From the NCBI RefSeq assembly GCF_023630205.1, contig NZ_JALPRR010000001.1, forward strand, positions 248,001 through 312,000: a DNA stretch of 64,000 nucleotides. The letters run 5' to 3'. Source of the DNA: Pontibacter ruber. GTDB taxonomy: Bacteria; Bacteroidota; Bacteroidia; Cytophagales; Hymenobacteraceae. Shown one piece after another: positions 25,815 to 35,022 of this stretch. A program made the position numbers and the translations under genes. The notes beneath the pieces were generated by a model. The model worked only from the letters and a program-made list of their open reading frames with translations, did not search any database and had not been told where the DNA came from. Position 1 is the stretch's first letter. Every line of letters starts with the position of its first letter.

Positions 25815-27737
25815 TTATGTTACATGGTAGAACATTTTATTCAGCCGTTTATCCTCCTCTGTTACATTCAAATCCGCATCCGCCGTCTCCGTCAGGTTGA
25901 TGTACAGCTGGTTGTTGTCCAGCAGCGCGTACAGCACCTGCCGTTTAATTTCCGGCTCGAGCTGTGCAAATTCCGTTGCATGGTTTTTCAACATTTCTGG
26001 CTGTACTGAATAATGCAGAAAAGGGTTGAGTTCCAGCTCCTTCAGCAGTTCATCCAGCTCATTTTCTTCAGCCTCAGCAATGCGTTCCACCCAGTGCTGG
26101 TTCAGCTTGGCCAGTTCGGCATACACAAAGCTGCCGCCTCCTTTCCAGCCTACTTCCGGGGATATGCCTTTGTCATCGCCTTTGATCACCTGCTGCAGCC
26201 GGTTGGTCGCGTCTTCCTTGCCATAGTTCATTTGCTCGATACCGATATACTGCCGCTTTAGTTTGTGCGCCACGGCTGCCGTAGAGCCACTGCCCAGGAA
26301 AAAGTCTAGTACCAGGTCGCCCTCTTTGGTAAGCCACTCGATGGCCCGGCGCAGAATTTCCTCGTTCTTTTCGTGTTCGAATTTGGTAAGGCGGCCGGCT
26401 ACACTCAGGTCCATCCAGTTTTCGGAGAGCAGCACCTGCATGCGTGGCGGAATATAATGCTCCGGTTTCCCGGTTTTGCTCAGGCGAATCAGCTCAAACT
26501 CACCGGCCTCCAATATACCCTGCTCCTGCAGGTAGCGCTGGTAATAAGTATCGATCAGGCTATCGGTAATCTCTGTGTCTGTACCTTCGTGCTGACGAAT
26601 ATAGCCGCAAAGTAGAGCATAGTTGGCAACAGCTGCCTCGGAGCGGTTGCGTTCCCAGCGCCACTGCCCCATTTCCGGCTCAACGCCCAGCAGCTCAAAG
26701 CGCATGGTGGGGCGGTCGGTGCCGCGCCAGTGGTTGTTCCAGGCGCTGGTGGTGGCGCCTTTCAGCTCCTTGAACAGGTTCGGCAGTTTTACCTCTTCGC
26801 GCTTTGAGTATAAAAGTATGGTATCGAAGCCGGCATTGAGTTTTTGTATCGTCTCGAACTGCAGTTGCAGGTTTTTAGTGCCTTTTTTAACGATGATGGA
26901 GTTGCGGTAATTCTCGCGACCAAACACCTCGTCGCAGAGCACCTTCAGGTAACTTTCCTCGTTGTTGTCGATCTGCAGAAGTATAAATCCGTCCGGACGC
27001 AGCAGTTCCTTTGCCACTTCTAAGCGGTTCTTCATGAAGGTAAGCCAAGTGGAGTGATTGAAGCTGTCGTTGTAGCGGAAGCTATCGTTGCCGGTGTTGT
27101 AAGGCGGGTCGATGTAGATGAGCTTTACCTTTCCAGCATACACGGGCCGCAGACTGTGCAACGCCAGCAGGTTGTTGCCCCGTAGGATGAAGTTATCGGT
27201 AGCAGCTATACTTGTAACCGGCTCCTCTCCTTTGGAAGTATACTTTTTAAAGTTAGTCAGCACCTTGGGAGCCAGCAGCCGGTCTACCTGGTTGGGTGCC
27301 AGTGTGGCGTTCCAGAACACCTCGTTCCGGCGACGGTCTTCTTTTGTCTGGCTGCCTTCCAGCAAGCAATCCTTGTACGGCCACGACAGCACCACTTCCC
27401 GCGCCTCTTTCAGGTAATTGCCATCCGAGCTAAGGCCGATCTTGTTTTTGAACGAAGTATAACTATCCGGCAGAAAAGACTTGCTGCTGACAAACTGCTG
27501 AAACTTTACCTTATCGAACACAAGCATACCTTCCACTTCCTGGAAAAAGTGGCTTTTCAGGTCCGGGTGAGACAACAGACGCTTTAGCAGCGAAGAGTCC
27601 GGTTGCAGCCCCAGCTCCACTACTTTATTTTTCAGCAGTTTGCCATCCGCTACCAGCCTATCGTCATGCCTGAGCACGGAAGCCAATTCATCCAACAGGT
27701 TCTCTGCCTTACGTTTACGCTGTACTATCTCGTCCAT
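25815..27737 (-). CDS. mod: Type III restriction-modification DNA methyltransferase (Mod)
   Basis: A 640-residue protein with the beta-class amino-methyltransferase order. The catalytic LIYIDPPYNTGN (DPPY at 210-213) comes before the SAM-binding motif DFFLGSGSTA near residue 487. RPDGFILLQIDNNEESYLK follows motif IV, as is usual for type III Mod. It would methylate adenine in one strand of an asymmetric site and give the complex its sequence specificity. The variable region between the motifs (about 250-470) is the recognition part; no simple-sequence repeat suggesting phase variation is visible in the gene. Confidence 0.92.
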   Translation of the reverse strand: MDEIVQRKRKAENLLDELASVLRHDDRLVADGKLLKNKVVELGLQPDSSLLKRLLSHPDLKSHFFQEVEGMLVFDKVKFQQFVSSKSFLPDSYTSFKNKIGLSSDGNYLKEAREVVLSWPYKDCLLEGSQTKEDRRRNEVFWNATLAPNQVDRLLAPKVLTNFKKYTSKGEEPVTSIAATDNFILRGNNLLALHSLRPVYAGKVKLIYIDPPYNTGNDSFRYNDSFNHSTWLTFMKNRLEVAKELLRPDGFILLQIDNNEESYLKVLCDEVFGRENYRNSIIVKKGTKNLQLQFETIQKLNAGFDTILLYSKREEVKLPNLFKELKGATTSAWNNHWRGTDRPTMRFELLGVEPEMGQWRWERNRSEAAVANYALLCGYIRQHEGTDTEITDSLIDTYYQRYLQEQGILEAGEFELIRLSKTGKPEHYIPPRMQVLLSENWMDLSVAGRLTKFEHEKNEEILRRAIEWLTKEGDLVLDFFLGSGSTAAVAHKLKRQYIGIEQMNYGKEDATNRLQQVIKGDDKGISPEVGWKGGGSFVYAELAKLNQHWVERIAEAEENELDELLKELELNPFLHYSVQPEMLKNHATEFAQLEPEIKRQVLYALLDNNQLYINLTETADADLNVTEEDKRLNKMFYHVT

Positions 27738-27798
27738 GTATACTTCTATAGTTGAGCCTTTGTATTTTAATCAGAAATATAGCCTTAAATCCGGAAAC

Positions 27799-27840
27799 CA
27801 AAAAGCCGTTGCCACTCCTGCTAAGGGCTGGCAACGGCTT
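27799..27840 (-). terminator. Intrinsic terminator after deoxynucleoside kinase
   Basis: AAGCCGTTGCCA pairs perfectly with TGGCAACGGCTT across a 14-base loop; on the minus strand TTTTTGGTTT follows. Confidence 0.75.
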
Positions 27841-27863
27841 ATGTTATGGTGTAGTAAAAAAGC

Positions 27864-28478
27864 TTAAAAAAGGCCGAAAAGCTCTACCTGAATTTTCTCG
27901 ATAATGCTACCCAAATCTTCCGGATTGGCTACAAAATCCAGGTTGTTCACGTCGATTACCAGCAGTTTGCCCTGGTTGTACTCGCTCATCCAGGAGTTGT
28001 AATGCTCGTTGAGGTTGCGCAGGTAGTTAATGCTGATGTTGTTCTCGTAATCGCGGTTACGTTTTTCGATTTGTCCTATCAGTTTGGGCAGGTCCGCCTT
28101 CAGGTAAATCATCAGGTCAGGCGCTTTTACCATGCTGATCATCGACTGGAAAAGCGCGAAATAATTATCATAGTCGCGGGTGGTCATCAGGCCCGACTGG
28201 TGCAGGTTCTTGGCAAAGATAAAGGCGTCTTCGTAAATGGTACGGTCCTGGATCACGTGCCCGTCTTTTGCCTGAATCTGCTGCACCTGGTTAAAGCGGC
28301 TGTTCAGGAAGAACACCTGCAGGTGGAAAGCCCAGCGCTCCATGTCCTCGTAAAAATCCTTCAGGTACGGGTTGTTCTCTACTGCCTCCAGGTACAGGTC
28401 CCACTTAAAGTGCTGCGACAGCTTAGTGGCCAAGGTTGTTTTGCCGGCGCCAATGTTGCCGACGATTGCAATGTGCAT
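27864..28478 (-). CDS. Deoxynucleoside kinase (dNK/dGK family)
   Basis: A 204-residue cytoplasmic enzyme. P-loop GNIGAGKT at residues 7-14, the catalytic Glu in EAVENNPYL (Glu31), and the DRT motif (78-80) with Glu83 match the dCK/dGK/dAK family, which phosphorylates deoxynucleosides with ATP for nucleotide salvage. Length is typical. The base preference cannot be fixed from sequence. Monocistronic with its own terminator. Confidence 0.93.
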   Translation of the reverse strand: MHIAIVGNIGAGKTTLATKLSQHFKWDLYLEAVENNPYLKDFYEDMERWAFHLQVFFLNSRFNQVQQIQAKDGHVIQDRTIYEDAFIFAKNLHQSGLMTTRDYDNYFALFQSMISMVKAPDLMIYLKADLPKLIGQIEKRNRDYENNISINYLRNLNEHYNSWMSEYNQGKLLVIDVNNLDFVANPEDLGSIIEKIQVELFGLF

Positions 28479-28806
28479 GGTAAAAGTATAATTGATGTAA
28501 AAGCCGGCTACAAAAGTAAAGCATTTTTGCTGAGAACCTGCTGCCGTTTCTGAAATCTTCTCAAAGATAACCGGCCTCTTCGCCAGACTGAATTATACTT
28601 CTTTCAGTATCAGTACACTACCTTTTAATCGGCTTTTATACTTGGCAATGCCTTTCTTTTCCCTTTGGACAGGTGCGGCTTCAGCTTTGGTCCGGCGGTT
28701 TATACTTGCCCGTGAAGCAGCTGCTCAGGAGATGTTCCTTTTATACTAAAATCAACCCTGTGCCAAACGGTTCGTACTTTAAGGGTATAACTAAAAATCA
28801 GAAGCT
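28479..28806. other. 328-bp intergenic region
   Basis: No gene. Dense in TATACTT words (near 28593, 28637, 28701 and 28740). CAAAAGTA at 28511-28518 is a TAnnTTTG box on the minus strand for the kinase, without a matching -33 TTG. Confidence 0.5.
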
Positions 28807-28977
28807 ATGACAAAAGGACATAACCAAGGCCGTGACAAAGCCAGCTGGAACGATAAAGAGAAACAAGGCAAGCACCAGAACAGCCACTTGCCGGATCAGA
28901 AAAAGGATAAAGGACCGCAGGGCAGACATGAAAACAAAGACGAGTCGGGCGGCACCAAAGGCAAGAATGCGATTTAA
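28807..28977 (+). CDS. 56-residue highly hydrophilic protein
   Basis: Starts MTKGHNQGRDKASWNDKEKQ and consists almost wholly of K, D, G, N, Q, H and E (ends GGTKGKNAI). No hydrophobic core is expected. The very strong terminator 21 bp after the stop supports a real small gene. Composition resembles hydrophilin-type stress proteins, which protect cells from water loss; this is by composition only. The opposite strand has an open frame that looks hydrophobic, but it is a mirror of these polar codons. Confidence 0.65.
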   Translation: MTKGHNQGRDKASWNDKEKQGKHQNSHLPDQKKDKGPQGRHENKDESGGTKGKNAI

Positions 28978-28998
28978 CATACTGTACTATTTAAGCAA

Positions 28999-29038
28999 CC
29001 GCGGGCTTGTAGCACTTGCTACAAGCCCGCGGCTTTTT
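28999..29038 (+). terminator. Strong intrinsic terminator
   Basis: A 15-bp perfect stem (28999-29013 with 29018-29032) around ACTT, then CTTTTTT. Confidence 0.9.
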
Positions 29039-29112
29039 TCGCCCATTCTACGGCTTAAGTGCTTTACAACCGGGCTAACATTCTTATATTAGCTAATCAC
29101 TATTATTTAAGA

Positions 29113-29622
29113 ATGAAAAACCCGCTACTCCATTGTATCATTTTGCTAAGCCTGATAATTACAGCATGCAGCGAGAAGCAGCCTGAGGCAAACACTGAGG
29201 CGCCACTAGCTCAGAAAGTAACACCAGCAACTGCAGATAAAAACAAACCGGATTCTGTACATCAGCTCACAGCAGAGGCAGGCCAACCTGCGCAGCAGGA
29301 TAGTTCTGAAAAACAAATGGAAAGGATTGTTGGCACGTGGCTGTCAGAAGAGGATACGAACTGGAAATTGGTTTTTACTGCGGAAGGTATTTGCTACCAA
29401 TATTATCAGGAAGAAGCATTGGAAACCGAAAAATTTACTATTTCAAACACAATGCCGCAATGCGATGAAGTAGAGCACATCGACGCTGAAACCAGTTACC
29501 TGCAGTTAGAAAATATAGAAAGCAATGAAAAAACCTGTTATGAAATAAACGGCATAACCGGAAGCTTCTTATCCTTAAGACCTCTAACCCTGGGTGGCGC
29601 CATGGTATTTAAAAGGCTCTGA
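29113..29622 (+). CDS. Lipoprotein of unknown function
   Basis: A 169-residue protein; the ATG at 29113 starts a lipoprotein signal (MKNPLLHCIILLSLIITAC) with lipobox ITAC. After a linker rich in E, A, P and Q, the C-terminal 100 residues form a compact domain with IVGTWLSEEDTNWKLVFTAEG and ETSYLQLENIESNEKTCYEI, a lipocalin-like pattern seen in many Bacteroidota lipoproteins. Two cysteines (in MPQCDE and KTCYEI) could pair. No specific role can be assigned. Confidence 0.78.
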   Translation: MKNPLLHCIILLSLIITACSEKQPEANTEAPLAQKVTPATADKNKPDSVHQLTAEAGQPAQQDSSEKQMERIVGTWLSEEDTNWKLVFTAEGICYQYYQEEALETEKFTISNTMPQCDEVEHIDAETSYLQLENIESNEKTCYEINGITGSFLSLRPLTLGGAMVFKRL

Positions 29623-29640
29623 TTCCGTAATCATCCCTTT

Positions 29641-29688
29641 AAAACAGCAGCGGCTCCTGTAAATCACAGGAGCCGCTGCTGTTTTTAT
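29641..29688. terminator. Bidirectional intrinsic terminator
   Basis: A 20-bp stem, AAAACAGCAGCGGCTCCTGT with its complement at 29666-29685, between convergent genes; T runs on both strands. Confidence 0.9.
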
Positions 29689-29697
29689 ACTTTGTGC

Positions 29698-30330
29698 TTA
29701 CCGTTGCTGGCGGCTTTCGTTGTACCGCTCTTTTACATCGCGGCTCGTGCGCAGGGTGTTGAACTCTACCTGCAGGGCGGCCACTTTCATTTTATCCCCG
29801 GTAGTCATGTTGTCGAGCACCTGCTGCTTGCGGTCGCTCAGTTGCAGGTATACATGCTCGGCATAATCCCAGTCGCGGAGGCTCCAGTTACTGCGCTGTG
29901 CCCGCACCGAATCCATGAAGCGAATAAAGGCATCGCGCATCTGATGAGATTTAATACCTCGAATGTTGCTGGTGCCGGCCAGGGTGCGCTCCCATCTTGC
30001 GGCTGTTTCGCGGTTCAGCGGGTCGCCGTAGCGTTCTTCGTTTTTCTGCTCCAGCTGCCGGTAACCCGACTTCAGCTCGCTGTACTCCTGCTTCGACTTG
30101 TCGGAAAGCTGGCCGGAGTTACGTTCCTGGTGTTGCGTTCTGGTCGTGTACTCGCTTTTGATGTGGGGCCATTCTGCGCGTGTCAGGCTGTCGCCCTGGT
30201 TGGCTTTGGTTCTCATCCAGGCCCGCAGGTCGGCCAGGTCCTGCTCCAGTTTTAACTTGGACTGGGCCTGTGCTCCAAGGGCAAAAGCTGCCAGCATCAG
30301 CGTTAAAGCCCATTTCGTGATCTTTTTCAT
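29698..30330 (-). CDS. Secreted helical protein of unknown function
   Basis: A 210-residue exported protein with a signal peptide ending AFALGAQAQ. The mature part is strongly helical and charged, rich in K, R, E, Q and W (LRAWMRTKANQGDSLTRAEW, WERTLAGTSNIRGIKSHQMR). It has no cysteines or metal motif. Similar helical periplasmic proteins are common in Hymenobacteraceae but I cannot name the family. Ends at a bidirectional terminator. Confidence 0.75.
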   Translation of the reverse strand: MKKITKWALTLMLAAFALGAQAQSKLKLEQDLADLRAWMRTKANQGDSLTRAEWPHIKSEYTTRTQHQERNSGQLSDKSKQEYSELKSGYRQLEQKNEERYGDPLNRETAARWERTLAGTSNIRGIKSHQMRDAFIRFMDSVRAQRSNWSLRDWDYAEHVYLQLSDRKQQVLDNMTTGDKMKVAALQVEFNTLRTSRDVKERYNESRQQR

Positions 30331-30593
30331 ACGTTTCCTGTACTGTGTTATACTCTATAACAGCACACAGCAATAAATATTATGCCAAATCTATACTTAC
30401 TGCGTATAACCACAGGTTCGGAAGTACTATTCTTTCTTTAGCAGCAACTTTGCCTGCAAGCGTAAAGCGCATCAAAATTGCACTATCCTTTGCCTGTAAT
30501 TTCCGTTTAAGCTTAAAAGCAAAGTATAGCGGCCCGCCACAGGGGAAAATACCGTACAAGTTATACTCCCGAACTTAACCTAAGCAAGCACTT

Positions 30594-33032
30594 ATGAGCA
30601 ACAAAAGAGGCAACTTCATTGAATCCGTTGTTTCTATACCTGACAGGGACAAGATCACACTGAGTGTGGAAGAATTTCCATTTAAGTGTACACTGAGTTT
30701 GTCTCCGCTGATTTCGTACTGGGAAAGCAAGATCAAAAGCGACCCGGAATGCAACGCAACCCGGGTAAAAGAACTGGCAAACCTGTTACGTCAGAAACCT
30801 GAGCTACTGGAACCCACCCAGGACCTCTCCCTGATCGAAAAGTACATCGATACGGTGGATATCCTGATGGAAGACATTTTCCCGAGCGCGCTCTGGGAAA
30901 ACGACCTGCGTGCGGCCGTGATCCCCTACCACTTTCAGAGCTTCTATGCGACTCCCCGGCTGGAGGAGTTGCGGTTGCTGCGCGGGGGCAACCTAAGCGA
31001 AAAACTGAACCTCGATCTGAAGACGTTGCTCTTTAGGCTGACGCTTTCGGCGTACACCCATATTCTGGAAAAATTCTACAACGCCAACTTTACCGTAGAC
31101 GAGCCTTTCATTTTTACTATAAAAGATAAGTTCACCGGCCTGGAGCGCCACTACAAGCTTAGCATCGAGCAGAAGTTTATGGATGTGAAGGCCCGAGGCG
31201 AGCTCAAAAAGCTGACCCCACAGGAGATCAATTTCCTGATAAACCGCTACAACGACCTGGACCTCTGGATGCAAAAACTACCACCGGAGGACTTCGAATT
31301 CACAGGCTTTGCCATCTATGACTTCACGGACGTGACCAACGAAGAAACCATCTCCTCGCTGCGCTACGACCTGCTCGACAAGGACTCGGTAAGTTCAGAG
31401 GAGGGATTTCTGAGCCTGCAGCAGAAGCTGCGCGTACTTTTTGAGCTGCCTTCGCTACGCCTGGGACTAGCTTCGTGCCCGGCCCTTCAGGAGTTTGACT
31501 CCAGCTACGCCCGCCGGATCTGGCACGGGCTGGTGCTCACCAACACCTGCGACATCAAGCAAAAGGACCTGGAAGAATCAGTTTACCAGGCAGTCATACG
31601 CGATGGGCATACCATTGTGGTCGAAGACCTGGAAAGCTTTGGTACGCCAACTCGTATTGAAAAGCAGCTACTTGAGGCCGGAGTTCGTAACCTGATCATT
31701 GCACCCCTGCAGTACGAAGGCAAAATCATTGGCCTGCTGGAACTGGCCACGCCTATTCCGGGCGAGCTGAATGCACTTTCTACTATCCGGCTGAAAGAGA
31801 TCCTGCCGCTCTTTGCCCTGGCCATGAACCGCAGCCTCGACGAGTTGCGCAGCAGTATCCAGAACATCATCAAAGAAAAGTATACTGCCATCCACCCGAT
31901 TGTGGAATGGCGTTTTACACAGGCAGCCATCAACCTGCTGGAGAAAATGGAGCGCAACGTCAGCTCTGAAATAGAGCCGATCGTGTTCCGGGATATTTAC
32001 CCGCTCTACGGCGTATCTGACATCCGGAGCTCGGCTTCGGAGCGCAACAAAGCCATACAAGGCGATCTGCTGGAGCAACTGGTACTGGCCAAGGAAGTTA
32101 TCCTGTCGGCAAAAGACAACCTGCCCCTGTCAATACTGGATGAGCTCACCTTCAAGATCGATAAGCTGTCGCAAAACATTGTGCACGAACTGGCCTCCGG
32201 CGACGAGGCGCTTGTACTCGACTTCCTGCGTTCGGAAATAGAGCCGCTTTTCGACCATTTCCAGAAGCGCTACCCTTCCACCACCGAAGCCATCGAAAAC
32301 TACCGCAGGGCCGTGAACAACCCAAGCGGCGCTGTTTACAACAAGCGCAAAGCCTACGAAGAGAGCCTTTACAGGATTAACGAAAGCATATCCAACTTCC
32401 TTGACCGGGAAGAGGAAAAGGCGCAGCAGATCTTTCCGCACTACTTTGAAAAGTATAGAACAGACGGGCTGGAGTACGATATTTACATCGGCTCTTCGCT
32501 GCTGAACACCGGGCAGTTTGAACCCATCTACCTGAAAAACATGCGCCTGTGGCAACTGATGCTAACCTGCGAAATTGCCCGCCGCATCCAGAACCTGCGC
32601 GCCGACCTGAAGTTGCCGCTCGAGATCACGCAGCTTATACTTGTACACAGCAACCCTATCTCGATCCGGTTCCGGATGGATGAAAAGAAGTTTGATGTGG
32701 AAGGTGCCGACAACATCCGTTACGAGATCATCAAGAAACGCATCGACAAGGCTACCGTACTGGGCACCGAAGAGCGCCTGACGCAGCCCGGCAAAATTGC
32801 CATTGTGTACACCCAGCCAAAAGAGGCACAGGAGTACATGCGTTACATCGAGTTTTTGCAATCGGAAGGGTATGTGGGCGAAGAGATCGAACACCTGGAC
32901 CTGGAAGAGATGCAGGGTGTGCAGGGACTGAAAGCGCTGCGCGTAACTGTGAACCTGCAGGAGCATCTGCGCCACGACATCGATGCAGGCGACGAACTGC
33001 TGAAGATTGCCCAAAGCGCCGCTCTGAACTAA
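30594..33032 (+). CDS. Large cytoplasmic GAF-domain protein
   Basis: An 812-residue soluble protein without signal peptide or membrane segment. A GAF-like domain spans about 280-420; its second half is clear (DGHTIVVEDLESFGTPTR, then NLIIAPLQYEGKIIGLLELA). The regions before and after are helical. No kinase, cyclase or response-regulator output domain can be seen, so it may bind a small ligand and act through protein contacts. The gene is alone; neighbours give no clue. Confidence 0.75.
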   Translation: MSNKRGNFIESVVSIPDRDKITLSVEEFPFKCTLSLSPLISYWESKIKSDPECNATRVKELANLLRQKPELLEPTQDLSLIEKYIDTVDILMEDIFPSALWENDLRAAVIPYHFQSFYATPRLEELRLLRGGNLSEKLNLDLKTLLFRLTLSAYTHILEKFYNANFTVDEPFIFTIKDKFTGLERHYKLSIEQKFMDVKARGELKKLTPQEINFLINRYNDLDLWMQKLPPEDFEFTGFAIYDFTDVTNEETISSLRYDLLDKDSVSSEEGFLSLQQKLRVLFELPSLRLGLASCPALQEFDSSYARRIWHGLVLTNTCDIKQKDLEESVYQAVIRDGHTIVVEDLESFGTPTRIEKQLLEAGVRNLIIAPLQYEGKIIGLLELATPIPGELNALSTIRLKEILPLFALAMNRSLDELRSSIQNIIKEKYTAIHPIVEWRFTQAAINLLEKMERNVSSEIEPIVFRDIYPLYGVSDIRSSASERNKAIQGDLLEQLVLAKEVILSAKDNLPLSILDELTFKIDKLSQNIVHELASGDEALVLDFLRSEIEPLFDHFQKRYPSTTEAIENYRRAVNNPSGAVYNKRKAYEESLYRINESISNFLDREEEKAQQIFPHYFEKYRTDGLEYDIYIGSSLLNTGQFEPIYLKNMRLWQLMLTCEIARRIQNLRADLKLPLEITQLILVHSNPISIRFRMDEKKFDVEGADNIRYEIIKKRIDKATVLGTEERLTQPGKIAIVYTQPKEAQEYMRYIEFLQSEGYVGEEIEHLDLEEMQGVQGLKALRVTVNLQEHLRHDIDAGDELLKIAQSAALN

Positions 33033-33306
33033 CATGAGGCCCATGACACAAGATATGCAAAATCCTATATTATTTGCATTTTTAAATTTTTAATCGTTAA
33101 ACCATTACAACAGCAAAACAGCGCACAAAACTATATATCAGAGTTTTATACTTTAAATATTGCATTTTAACTCGCACAATCATTAAATTATTTTGTAATT
33201 ATTTCACAGCAAGTGCAATTTTTTATTCTTCAATCCCGTTCTTTGTGAGACTTCCAGATTAAAGGCACTGGACAGTTTATTTTTCACTATTTCAACTTTT
33301 AGCCAA

Positions 33307-34113
33307 ATGAAATTGAAAAACAGAATTTTGCCTGCTATGCTTTTTTTCGGCGTGGTGGCACTTTCCTCTTGCGAGAAACAGGAGAATGAAACGGTAGATC
33401 CTACGCTTGAACAAGGCATGATCTCCCATGTGATGGTAGACTCGGCAGAGGTAACTTCTTACAAGTTCTCCGGCAAACAACTGTCCCAGATCAACCATTA
33501 CAACAAAGAAACCGGCGAGCTGGAAACCTTCGAGAAGTTTGACCGCGACAACAAAGGCAGACTATACAAAGCCAGCACCCTGCTTGCCAGCAGCAACGCA
33601 CTTTTAGCTGAACAACAGTATACCTACAACCAGAAAGGCGATTTGACTAAGACAACATCGGCCTACTACACCGGCGGCAACATGGAATACAGCTCGTACG
33701 CCACATACGAGTATTCTTCCGACAAGAAACTGGAGAAAAAAATCGTGTTTGACGGCAGCGAAACCGACAAAGACAGCAAAGCAAAGTCATACATCACGTA
33801 TGAAGTGCTGCCAAACGGCAACTACAGCCAGGAGAAGCAGTACATCATAGACGAAAAAGGTGACGGTAAACTGTACTCCACTACTACCTATTCGTTTGAC
33901 TCAAACCTCAACCCGTTCCATGAGATCTCGGAGCCGGGTGTAGCCAGCAGCCCGAACAACGTCATCAGCGCCAGCACCGTGGTTCACGGCAGCAAGAAAA
34001 CGTATACCTACAAGTATAGCTACAAATACGACGAGCGCGGCTACCCACTGAGCCAGACGGTAACAAACCCGAAAGGCCAGGTAGAGACCTTTAAGTACCT
34101 CTACAGCAACTAA
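33307..34113 (+). CDS. Lipoprotein with YD/RHS-like beta repeats
   Basis: A 268-residue protein with a lipoprotein signal (lipobox LSSC, Cys22). The mature part is a series of similar strands of the type Y-x-Y-N/D-x-x-G-x-L-x-K: TYNQKGDLTKTTSAYY, YEYSSDKKLEKKIVF, YSYKYDERGYPLSQT. This resembles the DUF4595/YD-repeat proteins of Bacteroidota, which are cell-surface beta-sheets of unknown role. Single gene with a strong terminator. Confidence 0.8.
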   Translation: MKLKNRILPAMLFFGVVALSSCEKQENETVDPTLEQGMISHVMVDSAEVTSYKFSGKQLSQINHYNKETGELETFEKFDRDNKGRLYKASTLLASSNALLAEQQYTYNQKGDLTKTTSAYYTGGNMEYSSYATYEYSSDKKLEKKIVFDGSETDKDSKAKSYITYEVLPNGNYSQEKQYIIDEKGDGKLYSTTTYSFDSNLNPFHEISEPGVASSPNNVISASTVVHGSKKTYTYKYSYKYDERGYPLSQTVTNPKGQVETFKYLYSN

Positions 34114-34132
34114 AAGTAATCAAGATCAATAA

Positions 34133-34178
34133 AAGCAAAACCGGCTTCGGACAGATTCTGAAGCCGGTTTTGCTTTTT
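34133..34178 (+). terminator. Intrinsic terminator
   Basis: AGCAAAACCGGCTTC pairs with GAAGCCGGTTTTGCT, followed by TTTTTAT. Confidence 0.85.
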
Positions 34179-34230
34179 ATGGCTTTCCGGTGTCTGTTAA
34201 AACGGGCTGGCAACTAACCCCAGAAAACAC

Positions 34231-34238
34231 TACATTTG
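34231..34238 (+). promoter_or_regulatory. Candidate -7 promoter element for the CDGSH gene
   Basis: TACATTTG fits TAnnTTTG and lies 22 bp before the ATG; no exact TTG at the -33 position. Confidence 0.4.
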
Positions 34239-34260
34239 TTTATACTTCATTTATACTTAC

Positions 34261-34482
34261 ATGTCAAAAACAAAAATCACCGTTAACAGCAATGGCTCCC
34301 TGCGCATAGAGGGCGACTTTGAAATTGTGGACAAGAATGGCAACGTGTACGGCTTAGGCGGAAGAGAACTGGTTTCGATCTGCCGCTGCGGTCTTTCTAA
34401 AAACAAGCCTTTCTGCGATGGCTCGCACAAAGGCCATTTTGAGCACGATGCCCAGGCTTTCGATCTTCCTCCTAAAAAATAA
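34261..34482 (+). CDS. CDGSH iron-sulfur domain protein
   Basis: A 73-residue protein with the mitoNEET-type signature C-x-C-x8-C-x3-H: Cys41, Cys43, Cys52 and His56 in ICRCGLSKNKPFCDGSHKGH. These four residues bind a [2Fe-2S] cluster with one histidine ligand. Family members take part in iron-sulfur or redox handling. It precedes a DUF2007 gene by 41 bp on the same strand; each may have its own promoter. Confidence 0.93.
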   Translation: MSKTKITVNSNGSLRIEGDFEIVDKNGNVYGLGGRELVSICRCGLSKNKPFCDGSHKGHFEHDAQAFDLPPKK

Positions 34483-34523
34483 GCTCAGGCAGCCGGAGTA
34501 CGTACATTTATACTTTTAAACAC

Positions 34524-34967
34524 ATGGCAGAGCGCCTGGTTACCATCGCAACATTTAACGAGCCAACAGAAGCCCACATCGTGAAAGGGCGTCTGGAAGC
34601 AGAGGGCATTCCCTGTTTTCTAGGCGATGAGCACATTGTTGCGGTGCAGCCATTTTACTCGGTAGCGGTTGGCGGCGTAAAGCTGAAGGTAACAGAGGGC
34701 GACGCCGACGAAGCCCGGGCTATACTTGCCCGCATACAGGGCGGCACCAGCGAGTACATCCTCGACGATAACATCGAGCTTGCCCCGCCCATGCAGGAGC
34801 ACGTACAGCAACTCACCTGCCCCAACTGCGGCTCGGAGCATGTAGCTGAAGAGAAATTCTCCAAAACAGTGTTCTCGATCTCGTACCTGCTGCTTGGGTT
34901 CCCGGTACCCTTCGTAAGCCGCAAGTATAAATGTTATGACTGCGGCTACATCTGGCAGCAAGAATAA
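34524..34967 (+). CDS. DUF2007 protein with C-terminal zinc ribbon
   Basis: A 147-residue soluble protein. Residues 4-72 fit DUF2007 (ATFNEPTEAHIVKGRLEAEG, then GGVKLKVTEGDADEARAILA), a ferredoxin-like fold annotated as putative signal-transducing. The C-terminal part has two CxxC pairs (TCPNCGSEH and KCYDCGYIW) that should bind zinc. Function is unknown. The terminator stem begins at the stop codon. Confidence 0.85.
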   Translation: MAERLVTIATFNEPTEAHIVKGRLEAEGIPCFLGDEHIVAVQPFYSVAVGGVKLKVTEGDADEARAILARIQGGTSEYILDDNIELAPPMQEHVQQLTCPNCGSEHVAEEKFSKTVFSISYLLLGFPVPFVSRKYKCYDCGYIWQQE

Positions 34968-34999
34968 AAAGAGGGAGCTTACAGGCTCCCTCTTTTATT
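34967..34999. terminator. Bidirectional intrinsic terminator
   Basis: AAAAGAGGGAGC pairs with GCTCCCTCTTTT around TTACAG, between convergent genes. Confidence 0.85.
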
Positions 35000-35022
35000 T
35001 TCTGTATCCTCATCTATACTTC

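Noticed and set aside
28798..28980. 60-residue minus-strand 'membrane protein'
   Set aside because: Mirror of the polar codons of the plus-strand 56-residue gene, which has a proper terminator.
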